Below, one piece after another: positions 7,143 to 11,728 of a DNA stretch of 11,728 nucleotides. The notes beneath the pieces were generated by a model. The model saw only the letters and a program-made list of their open reading frames with translations. It was not told the DNA's origin and made no database searches. Made by a program: the position numbers and the translations under genes. Every line of letters begins with the position of its first letter. Positions within the stretch are counted from its first letter, which is position 1. This stretch comes from Dasania sp051277005 (GTDB lineage Bacteria > Pseudomonadota > Gammaproteobacteria > Pseudomonadales > Dasaniaceae): assembly GCA_051277005.1 (NCBI GenBank), contig JBNMPS010000091.1:1-11728 (forward strand), written 5' to 3'.

Positions 7143-7179
7143 AAAAAGGGCAGGCCTATCGATCGGCTCTGCTCTTTTT
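7143..7179. terminator. bidirectional terminator between recN and fur
   Basis: AAAAAGGGCAGGCC-type and GGCTCTGCTCTTTTT-type arms form a stem of about 13-14 bp, with one bulge and one G-U pair, around TATCGATC. It has a T-run on the plus strand (7175-7179) and an A7 run at 7141-7147 that gives U7 on the minus strand. It therefore suits both recN (+) and fur (-), whose stops lie at 7114 and 7210. A smaller stem, GATTG/CAATC at 7183-7197, lies between it and fur. Confidence 0.88.
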
Positions 7180-7209
7180 AATGATTGACTGGCAATCAAT
7201 CGTGCGTTA

Positions 7210-7632
7210 TTAACCTTTACTACTTAAAGGCTTCACGTAAAGTACCAAGCTGTGATCGATAATTTCATAACCACGCTCTTTTGCAATCTCATGCTGACGC
7301 TGCTCAATAATAGGGTCACAAAACTCCATCACCTGGCCACTATCTAAACACACCATATGATCGTGATGCTCACCTTTAGCCATTTCAAAAACCGAATGGC
7401 CGCCCTCAAAATTATGCCTAACTACCAAACCCGCAGATTCAAACTGGGTTAGCACACGATAAATTGTTGCCAAGCCTACATCCTCACCACTTTCTAACAA
7501 GGATTTATACACATCCTCAGCGCTCATATGATGACTATCTTGCTCTGAAGCCTCTAATAATTGCAGGATTTTTACCCTAGGCAGGGTCACTTTTAGCCCT
7601 GCTTTGCGTAAGTCTTGGTTTTCAGTGGCCAT
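7210..7632 (-). CDS. fur: ferric uptake regulator Fur
   Basis: Fur is a cytoplasmic dimeric repressor that binds operator DNA when loaded with Fe(II), controlling iron uptake. The 140-residue product has the N-terminal winged helix with AGLKVTLPR (11-19) and recognition helix GLATIYRVL (53-61), then RHNFEGGHSVFE (72-83). The metal-binding HHDH sits at 89-92. C95 is followed by S98, so the CxxC zinc pair of E. coli Fur is not complete. The C-terminus stops soon after DHSLVLYV and lacks the His/Cys-rich tail. Both features match my memory of Pseudomonas Fur rather than a defect. The ATG at 7632 gives the family N-terminus; only a weak AAGG lies upstream. It is transcribed away from bamE from an overlapping promoter region. 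Confidence 0.97.
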   Translation of the reverse strand: MATENQDLRKAGLKVTLPRVKILQLLEASEQDSHHMSAEDVYKSLLESGEDVGLATIYRVLTQFESAGLVVRHNFEGGHSVFEMAKGEHHDHMVCLDSGQVMEFCDPIIEQRQHEIAKERGYEIIDHSLVLYVKPLSSKG

Positions 7633-7644
7633 ATATAGGCTGCC

Positions 7645-7675
7645 TTAGCGTTAATTGCGAGATTCGGGTATTATC
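7645..7675. promoter_or_regulatory. overlapping divergent fur/bamE promoters
   Basis: On the plus strand TATTAT (7669-7674) is a good -10 for bamE, with a weak -35 TTAGCG (7645-7650) 18 bases upstream. On the minus strand GATAAT (7675-7670) is a good -10 for fur, with only a weak -35 (TTCCAC) 17 bases upstream. The two -10 elements share five bases, so RNA polymerase could probably occupy only one at a time. Overlapping promoters of fur and omlA (bamE) are described in Pseudomonas aeruginosa. No convincing Fur box is seen here. Confidence 0.5.
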
Positions 7676-7704
7676 CACAAACTCAAGCAACAGTGGAACC
7701 ACCC

Positions 7705-8043
7705 ATGACAAAATATCTTCTAATCATTACAAGTTTAATTATCAGTTTAACCGCCTGCACCCCCCATAAAATCACCATAGAGCAGGGTAACATCTTAAAA
7801 CCAAAGATGATTAAACAACTAGAAGTTGGTATGTCTAAAAGCCAGGTAGAATTTATTATGGGCACCCCGCTGATTAAGGATACCTTTAATGGTGATCGCT
7901 GGGATTATGTTTATAACATTCGCCCTAACCAAAAGTATCTTAAGCAAAAAAACCTAAGCCTTATTTTTGATAATGGTAATCTTGCGTCACTTAGCGGTAG
8001 CGCCTTAGACAACGTCGAAGAAGATATTGCAGCGACTGAGTAA
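7705..8043 (+). CDS. bamE: outer membrane assembly lipoprotein BamE (SmpA/OmlA)
   Basis: BamE is a small lipoprotein of the BAM complex that inserts beta-barrel proteins in the outer membrane. The 112-residue product starts with MTKYLLIITSLIISLTAC, a lipoprotein signal peptide with lipobox LTAC and the modified cysteine at 18. The SmpA/OmlA domain follows (about 30-100), with the family pattern LEVGMSKSQVEFIMGTP (39-55) and the aromatic stretch DRWDYVYNI (64-72). The ATG at 7705 is chosen because it places the positive charge and hydrophobic core correctly. An in-frame GTG at 7693 would add four residues (MEPP). TGGA lies about 9 bases upstream. It diverges from fur, as omlA does in Pseudomonas, and converges on ratB with a 55-base gap that shows no clear terminator. 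Confidence 0.93.
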   Translation: MTKYLLIITSLIISLTACTPHKITIEQGNILKPKMIKQLEVGMSKSQVEFIMGTPLIKDTFNGDRWDYVYNIRPNQKYLKQKNLSLIFDNGNLASLSGSALDNVEEDIAATE

Positions 8044-8098
8044 CAAGAAAACCACAAAAATAATCTCACCGCTGCCCTGAGCCTTGGCACGCAACTAT

Positions 8099-8425
8099 TT
8101 ACTGGGCGGCTTTAGCGGCCACCTTTTCTGCCTTCACTTTAGCCGCTCTCGCTTTTCTTACTTCTTTTGGATCGGCCATTAAAGGGCGATAAATTTCGAT
8201 TCTATCCCCTTCGCGCAACACTTGCTGTTGCGGCTTTGCGACCGCCTTACCAAAAATACCTAACTTAGCCTCGACAAGCTCTAAACCAGGAAATAAATTG
8301 TCCATGCCTGACTGCATCACCCCATCAAACACCGTAGTGCCCCCCACAACCCGCAAGCTGAGTATCTTCTGCTCATTTGGCAGGGCATAGGCAACTTCAA
8401 TAAGAATTGTATTTTGCTCGGTCAT
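8099..8425 (-). CDS. ratB: RnfH/RatB family protein (UPF0125)
   Basis: This is a small ubiquitin-like beta-grasp protein of the RnfH family, partner gene of ratA in many proteobacteria. The product is 108 residues from the ATG at 8425. Its core has ILIEVAYALPNEQKILSLRV near the start, LGIFGKAV in the middle and the family signature EGDRIEIYRPLMADPKEVRK before a Lys/Ala-rich tail. The start lies six bases after the ratA stop (8432-8434), so translation is probably coupled. A TTG in frame at 8431 would add two residues, but the ATG is preferred. In E. coli the pair was named RatA (ribosome-association toxin) and RatB, but RatB acting as an antitoxin is not well supported. The true function of this protein is not settled. 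Confidence 0.88.
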   Translation of the reverse strand: MTEQNTILIEVAYALPNEQKILSLRVVGGTTVFDGVMQSGMDNLFPGLELVEAKLGIFGKAVAKPQQQVLREGDRIEIYRPLMADPKEVRKARAAKVKAEKVAAKAAQ

Positions 8426-8431
8426 ATCCAA

Positions 8432-8869
8432 TCAACTACCGTAGGTTTTTTTTGCTCTTTTAACCATGGCATCCACTAGATTGTTTGCCATTGGCTCGAA
8501 TAATTTTTTGGCCGCGAGTGAAATAATTTTACCTTTCAACTCAAACTCCAACTGTAAATTAAGCTTACAGGCATCCTTACTTAACGCTTGCAGCTGCCAC
8601 TCACCCTTAAACTGAGTGAAAGGCCCATCAACCAACTCCATGGTTACCTTACTATTAGGTGTTAGGGTATTACGCGTTGTAAAGCTGTAGCTTAAACCCG
8701 CTTTCGCCAAGTCGAGCCTAGCCTCCATCTGAAACTCACTGCTGCTAATAAGCTGGGCGCCAACACAGCCATCAAGATACTGAGGGTAGGCCTCAACATC
8801 ATTAATTAAGCAATACATTTGCTCAGCGGTGTAAGGGAGTAATGCACTACGTTCTATTGCGGTTGCCAT
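8432..8869 (-). CDS. ratA: RatA-like START/SRPBCC domain protein
   Basis: This single-domain START/polyketide-cyclase-like protein is the homologue of E. coli RatA, reported to bind 50S subunits and block 70S assembly, and of eukaryotic Coq10, a ubiquinone-binding protein. The 145 residues show the N-terminal strand and helix with LINDVEAYPQYLDGC (21-35), the central LVDGPFTQFKGEWQ (79-92) and the long C-terminal helix LFEPMANNLVDAMVKRAKK (123-141). This is the whole fold at normal length. The ATG at 8869 lies three bases after the transporter stop and ratB follows six bases later, so the three genes are likely read together. The Shine-Dalgarno is weak, consistent with translational coupling. 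A role in ubiquinone handling or in ribosome control is equally open from sequence. Confidence 0.9.
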   Translation of the reverse strand: MATAIERSALLPYTAEQMYCLINDVEAYPQYLDGCVGAQLISSSEFQMEARLDLAKAGLSYSFTTRNTLTPNSKVTMELVDGPFTQFKGEWQLQALSKDACKLNLQLEFELKGKIISLAAKKLFEPMANNLVDAMVKRAKKTYGS

Positions 8870-8872
8870 AAT

Positions 8873-10252
8873 TTATACGTCAGCACCTAAAAAATATTGA
8901 TACAAGGGCACTAACAAAATCACCAGCACCGCAGGCGCGGCAATATAACGTAAAAGCCAATACCACAAAACAAAAATAAAACCACTATCGCGATAGAACT
9001 CATCACGTACGGCCTCTTCACGCATACGCCAACCCACAAAAATAGCGATCAATAAACCACCTAATGGCAGCAGCACACTGGCACTCACAAAGTCGAGCCA
9101 ACTAAATATAGTCATTCCCAACCAACGTATATCGGACCAATGGCTAAACGATAGTAATGCCGCAAAACCAAGCAGCCATACCAGTAACCCCACTACCACG
9201 GTCGCGATAATACGCCTAAACTTAAAACGCTCAACCAACCAAGCGACGGCCGGCTCTAATAATGCAACCCCTGAACTCAGGGCAACCAACGCCACAACCG
9301 TAAAAAATGCGCCACCAAATAATTCACCATGTTCGATATGCCCAAAGGCATAAGGCAGTGCAATAAACACTAAACCGGGGCCGGCGTCCGGCTGAATATT
9401 CATGCTGAACACCAGCGGAAAAATAGCCATACCGGCTAACAATGCCACAGCCGTGTCAATCAAGACCACTACCGACAGCAAGCCTGCGATCGAACGGCCA
9501 TCAGGCATGTACGCGCCAAAAGCCATCATCGCCCCCAAACCGATGCTAAGGGTAAAAAAAGCCTGCCCTAACGCCGCCAAAACAATGCTGGGCGTAATCA
9601 TCGTCCAATCAAAATCAAACAAAAAGGCCTGCGCTTTGGCAACATCCCCTATGCGCATACTGTACGCCACAACAATCAGCAGCAAAATAATAAAAACGGG
9701 CAGTATTATACGTGATGTTCTCGCTAGCCCCCTTTCAACACCGGTTGAAACCACCAGCATCACAATACCCAAAAAGACACTATGCCAAATCAATAGCTGC
9801 TTAGGGTCGTTTAACAAGGTATTAAACGCGGCGCCAACCTTGGCCGCACTCAGGTCTTTAAATTGCCCCGTGAAGATTTCATCAATATAAGCAATGCCGA
9901 TCCCTGCCATCACACTGTAATAAGATAAAATCACCAGGCCCGCAATGCAGCCTAGCCAGCCCATTGTTTGCCACGCCTTAGAAATGCCCGCCTCTCTCGC
10001 TAAATCACGGCTGGCCGTAATAGGGTTCGCCCTGCCCCGGCTACCAATCACGACCTCGGCAATCAATACCGGCAACGACACCATCACCACAAAAAAGAGA
10101 TAAACCACCACAAAGGCCGCACCGCCATTTGCGCCAGCTAACGCTGAAAACTTCCAAATATTGCCCATGCCCACAGCAGCACCTGCCGTCGCGGCAACAA
10201 ACGTCCAACGACTCCCCCAAGCACCCTGGCTAGACTCCCTAAATAAGGACAC
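8873..10252 (-). CDS. sodium-dependent symporter, NSS/SNF (LeuT-fold) family
   Basis: This inner-membrane protein is of the neurotransmitter:sodium symporter family, which takes up amino acids or related amines with Na+. From the GTG at 10252 it has 459 residues and about 11-12 membrane segments. Family hallmarks are the unwound TM1 region AVGMGNIWKF (26-35) followed by NGGAAF (42-47), the TM6 region AALGQAFFTLSIGLGAM (226-242) and the TM8 region SSGVALLEPAVAWL (326-339), all aligning with LeuT. The GTG is preferred because GGAG lies 9 bases upstream and the family starts shortly before WGSR. An ATG (10267) or TTG (10270) would add up to six residues but lacks a Shine-Dalgarno. Substrate cannot be told. 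It is joined to ratA by a three-base gap and sits where Pseudomonas has no gene between ratA and smpB. Confidence 0.92.
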   Translation of the reverse strand: MSLFRESSQGAWGSRWTFVAATAGAAVGMGNIWKFSALAGANGGAAFVVVYLFFVVMVSLPVLIAEVVIGSRGRANPITASRDLAREAGISKAWQTMGWLGCIAGLVILSYYSVMAGIGIAYIDEIFTGQFKDLSAAKVGAAFNTLLNDPKQLLIWHSVFLGIVMLVVSTGVERGLARTSRIILPVFIILLLIVVAYSMRIGDVAKAQAFLFDFDWTMITPSIVLAALGQAFFTLSIGLGAMMAFGAYMPDGRSIAGLLSVVVLIDTAVALLAGMAIFPLVFSMNIQPDAGPGLVFIALPYAFGHIEHGELFGGAFFTVVALVALSSGVALLEPAVAWLVERFKFRRIIATVVVGLLVWLLGFAALLSFSHWSDIRWLGMTIFSWLDFVSASVLLPLGGLLIAIFVGWRMREEAVRDEFYRDSGFIFVLWYWLLRYIAAPAVLVILLVPLYQYFLGADV

Positions 10253-10312
10253 TAATATTATCTCCATCAAGACATATGGCGGTTAATTTTTAAAAAGCAT
10301 ACCGCGATCTAC

Positions 10313-10352
10313 AAGCTAGCAGCAAATTACCTCACAAACTATTTAAGCTAGC
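10313..10352. repeat. AAGCTAGC direct repeat in the transporter/smpB promoter region
   Basis: AAGCTAGC occurs at 10313-10320 and 10345-10352, 32 bases apart (about three helical turns), each with the palindrome GCTAGC. They lie in the 138-base divergent gap between the NSS transporter and smpB, upstream of the smpB promoter. They could be paired binding sites for a regulator; no family can be named. Confidence 0.5.
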
Positions 10353-10354
10353 GG

Positions 10355-10383
10355 TATTCATCGCCCTATGAAATACCTATAAT
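10355..10383 (+). promoter_or_regulatory. sigma-70-type promoter for smpB
   Basis: TATAAT (10378-10383) is a perfect -10 hexamer. A weak -35, TATTCA (10355-10360), lies at the ideal 17-base spacing. Transcription would start 6-8 bases after the -10, at about 10389-10391, which coincides with the ATG of smpB at 10391. Confidence 0.6.
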
Positions 10384-10390
10384 GCGCCCC

Positions 10391-10873
10391 ATGAGTAAAA
10401 AGAATCCAAAACAACCCAGCGGGACCATAGCCCTCAACAAAAAAGCCAAACATGACTTTCACCTTGAGACTAAATTCGAAGCGGGATTAGTACTGCAAGG
10501 CTGGGAGGTTAAGAGCTTACGCATGGGCAATGTACAAATTGTAGATTGCTATGTTCACGTTAGAGATGGTGAGGCGTGGTTATTAAACGCACACATAACC
10601 CCCCTCAATACCGTATCTACCCACTACGTTACCGAGCCCACTCGCTACCGCAAATTATTGCTTAGCAAAAAAGAACTGGCCAAACTACATGTGGCGATTC
10701 AACAAGATGGCCGCACCTGCGTTTGCACCGCTTTATATTGGAAAAAACACCTCATAAAAGCCGAGATCTGCATTGCACAAGGTAAGCAACAGCACGACAA
10801 ACGTGCCGAAGAAAAAAACCGTGACTGGGATAGAGAAAAGCACCGTATCGTAAGAGATAACACCAAGCAGTAA
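10391..10873 (+). CDS. smpB: SsrA-binding protein SmpB
   Basis: SmpB binds the tRNA-like end of tmRNA and guides it into stalled ribosomes for trans-translation. The 160-residue product has IALNKKAKHDF (13-23), the OB-fold core with EAGLVLQGWEVKSLR (30-44), the tmRNA-contacting ITPLNTVSTHYVTEPTRYRKLLL (69-91), YWKK (116-119) and GKQQHDKR (131-138). The basic C-terminal tail (NRDWDREKHRIVRD, 143-156) enters the decoding centre. The ATG at 10391 (MSKKNPKQ) is preferred over the in-frame ATG at 10382 because it matches family length and because 10382 lies inside the -10 box. Neither ATG has a Shine-Dalgarno. Its RNA partner ssrA follows 370 bases downstream, beyond a terminator. Confidence 0.96.
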   Translation: MSKKNPKQPSGTIALNKKAKHDFHLETKFEAGLVLQGWEVKSLRMGNVQIVDCYVHVRDGEAWLLNAHITPLNTVSTHYVTEPTRYRKLLLSKKELAKLHVAIQQDGRTCVCTALYWKKHLIKAEICIAQGKQQHDKRAEEKNRDWDREKHRIVRDNTKQ

Positions 10874-10882
10874 GCTCAGGCC

Positions 10883-10919
10883 AAGCCTTTAAACGCTTGT
10901 GCTTTTAAAGGGCTTTTTT
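10883..10919 (+). terminator. intrinsic terminator of smpB
   Basis: AAGCCTTTAAA (10883-10893) pairs with TTTAAAGGGCTT (10904-10915) with one bulged G, and a T6 run follows at 10914-10919. It begins 9 bases after the smpB stop codon. Confidence 0.88.
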
Positions 10920-11180
10920 AGACATAATCAGTCTAAGCTTTACATTGCAATAACGCCTCATCGAGACCATATTAATAACTGGTACAGTGTTGCCATAAAC
11001 GAGCTCCGTTATGGAGTTTTTCTGGGATGCGGGCGCATAACCTACGGGTCGCCCCATCCCTGCGTCAAACAAGCTAAATGTTATCTATATTCCCATAACA
11101 TTTAGCCATAAGACCTTAAAAGCACCTCCAATTCACGCCGTTCATATCAACCAAAAAACCTTGGCTTTGTAAATAGCGGA
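10920..11180 (+). other. structured spacer without a gene between smpB and ssrA
   Basis: No credible gene is present. The one open frame through it (10899-11105) starts with a GTG inside the smpB terminator, has no Shine-Dalgarno and no family resemblance. The spacer instead holds three stem-forming repeats. CCATAA-A-C pairs with G-TTATGG (10993-11014) around GAGCTCC. GGGATG-C-GGGCG pairs with CGCCCCATCCC (11024-11060), giving 11 bp with one bulged C. A perfect 12-bp inverted repeat lies at 11073-11106. The arrangement could be a small structured RNA, a short non-autonomous mobile repeat, or recombination or regulator sites. Confidence 0.5.
11073..11106. repeat. 34-bp element: perfect 12-bp inverted repeats, 10-bp spacer
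   Basis: GCTAAATGTTAT (11073-11084) and ATAACATTTAGC (11095-11106) are exact inverted repeats around CTATATTCCC. No T-run follows on either strand, so it is not an intrinsic terminator. The arm-spacer-arm layout resembles a tyrosine-recombinase crossover site or a repressor operator in shape only. No recombinase or regulator gene is in the window. Confidence 0.85.
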
Positions 11181-11182
11181 TG

Positions 11183-11208
11183 CCGACATACCAAAATTGC
11201 TTTATACT
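11183..11208 (+). promoter_or_regulatory. putative promoter of ssrA
   Basis: TATACT (11203-11208) is a good -10 hexamer at a suitable distance from the tmRNA. The best -35-like match is CCGACA (11183-11188), with a short 14-base spacing, so the -35 is uncertain. The predicted start near 11214-11216 leaves about 30 bases of 5' leader to be removed, as RNase P does for E. coli tmRNA. Confidence 0.45.
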
Positions 11209-11214
11209 GCTTGC

Positions 11215-11232
11215 TGTAGTCGAAAGGCTACA
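11215..11232 (+). other. GNRA-tetraloop hairpin in the pre-tmRNA 5' leader
   Basis: TGTAGTC (11215-11221) pairs with GGCTACA (11226-11232), 7 bp including one G-U, around a GAAA tetraloop. It begins almost exactly at the predicted transcription start and ends 11 bases before the mature tmRNA 5' end at 11244. Such a cap could stabilise the precursor or guide 5' processing. Confidence 0.6.
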
Positions 11233-11243
11233 AAATCCGTTTT

Positions 11244-11635
11244 GGGGCCGATTTGGATTCGACGCCGGTTACAAAACTTATGTGTGCATGTCGTGATGGT
11301 AGCCAATCACGTAAATCCAAAGCTGCAAACTATTAGTTGCCAACGATGACAACTACGGTGCTCAACTAGCTGCGTAAGTAGCTCTTTGAAAACCATCTAG
11401 GGGTTCGCCCCTAGCGGTCTTTAGCAAGGTGCCAGTATCGCGCTACTGACTGTCATTCAGAACTGGATCGCTGTGAAGCCTAGCCTGGGGTGGATCTGCT
11501 AAACTTTAATCAGGATCGCCAAACACGTCCTGCCCGTCGGGCTGTATGCGGCTAAATTAATTGACGGAATCTAAGCATGTAGAGCACTAAGCAGAGGACT
11601 GACGGACGGGGGTTCAATTCCCCCCGGCTCCACCA
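11244..11635 (+). ncRNA. ssrA: transfer-messenger RNA (tmRNA, one-piece)
   Basis: tmRNA acts as both alanyl-tRNA and mRNA to rescue stalled ribosomes with SmpB. The 5' end GGGGCCGATTTGGATTCGAC (11244-11263) pairs with CGGCTCC before an encoded ACCA 3' end (11625-11635), forming the 7-bp acceptor stem. The T arm GGGGG-TTCAATT-CCCCC lies at 11608-11624. Inside are the tag frame at 11339-11377, a CTAGGGG-TTCG-CCCCTAG hairpin (11397-11414), and conserved blocks like E. coli tmRNA (AAACTTTAATCAGG at 11502-11515 and CTAAGCATGTAG at 11571-11582). The mature length of about 392 bases is somewhat longer than the 363 of E. coli. There is one stop codon at the tag end rather than two. The 3' end of ssrA is a frequent island insertion site, but no integrase is seen. 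Confidence 0.97.
11339..11377 (+). other. tmRNA proteolysis-tag reading frame (ANDDNYGAQLAA)
   Basis: The resume codon GCC at 11339 follows the conserved TTAGTT and opens a frame encoding ANDDNYGAQLAA, then TAA at 11375-11377. With the tRNA-borne alanine the full tag would be AANDDNYGAQLAA. The LAA end is the ClpXP recognition signal, and ANDDNY resembles the SspB-binding part of the E. coli tag (ANDENYALAA). Confidence 0.93.
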
Positions 11636-11669
11636 AATACCAGTCTCACAGAGACTAAAGAAAAACTTT

Positions 11670-11703
11670 AAAGCCGCGCCTCACAAGGGTTTGCGGCTTT
11701 TTT
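11670..11703 (+). terminator. intrinsic terminator of ssrA
   Basis: AAAGCCGC (11670-11677) pairs perfectly with GCGGCTTT (11693-11700), and the T-run extends to 11703. Two small inverted repeats precede it: AGTCTC/GAGACT (11642-11656) and TAAAG/CTTTA (11656-11670). They lie between the encoded CCA end and the terminator and may take part in 3' end processing. Confidence 0.9.
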
Positions 11704-11728
11704 GTGTCCCTAGCAATCTCACCCAGTG

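Noticed and set aside
7669..7690. Fur box (autoregulation) in the fur/bamE gap
   Set aside because: Only GATAAT resembles the Fur hexamer; no three-hexamer array or 19-bp palindrome is present.
8044..8098. Terminator between convergent bamE and ratB
   Set aside because: No stem with a T-run was found on either strand in the 55-base gap.
8432..8869. ratA-ratB as a confirmed toxin-antitoxin system
   Set aside because: The names come from E. coli work on RatA; an antitoxin role for RatB is not established and the domains also fit housekeeping roles, so no defence or addiction system is claimed.
10899..11105. 68-codon open frame on the plus strand after smpB
   Set aside because: It starts with a GTG inside the smpB terminator stem, lacks a Shine-Dalgarno, resembles no family I know, and its codons are dictated by overlapping inverted repeats.
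10951..11106. Integron attC-like site
   Set aside because: TAACGCCTC and some pairing arms are suggestive, but no GTTRRRY/RYYYAAC box pair lies in the right places, and there is no integrase or cassette.

Overview
The window looks like chromosomal DNA of a marine-type gammaproteobacterium, related in gene order to Pseudomonas and Cellvibrio-like lineages. Four things support this. The order dapB-dnaJ-dnaK-grpE / recN / fur / bamE / ratB-ratA / smpB is, from memory, the Pseudomonas arrangement. Fur has the short Pseudomonas-type C-terminus with a single Cys where enterobacterial Fur has CxxC. The tmRNA tag is ANDDNYGAQLAA. GC content is moderate (mid-forties by eye). Species cannot be named from the sequence alone.

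Layout, left to right. The 3' end of malate synthase G (glcB, +) faces the stop of dapB (-). Leftward, grpE, dnaK, dnaJ and dapB form a chaperone-plus-lysine-biosynthesis run. A strong sigma-32-type heat-shock promoter precedes grpE and a second, weaker one lies in front of dnaK. A perfect (CTAGCAT)x7 tandem repeat sits between dnaJ and dapB. A 303-base divergent region then separates grpE from recN. It carries the grpE heat-shock promoter and, for recN, a near-ideal LexA box abutting a degenerate second one, followed by a leader with three 12-bp repeats. recN and fur converge on a bidirectional terminator. fur and the outer-membrane lipoprotein gene bamE diverge from overlapping -10 elements. 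A leftward cluster follows: an LeuT-fold (NSS) sodium symporter, ratA (START-like domain) and ratB (RnfH-like), with almost no spacing.

Rightward from there are smpB, its terminator, about 320 bases without a credible gene but with several inverted repeats, and a complete one-piece tmRNA gene (ssrA) with its own terminator. smpB and ssrA are the two partners of trans-translation and lie next to each other.

The window joins several stress circuits: heat shock (grpE/dnaK/dnaJ), DNA damage (recN), iron (fur), envelope (bamE) and ribosome rescue (smpB/ssrA). I see no CRISPR array, insertion sequence, prophage or integrase, and no clear new defence system. The least explained parts are non-coding: the heptamer array, the recN leader, the apparently leaderless smpB start, and the structured spacer between smpB and ssrA with its 34-bp inverted-repeat site.
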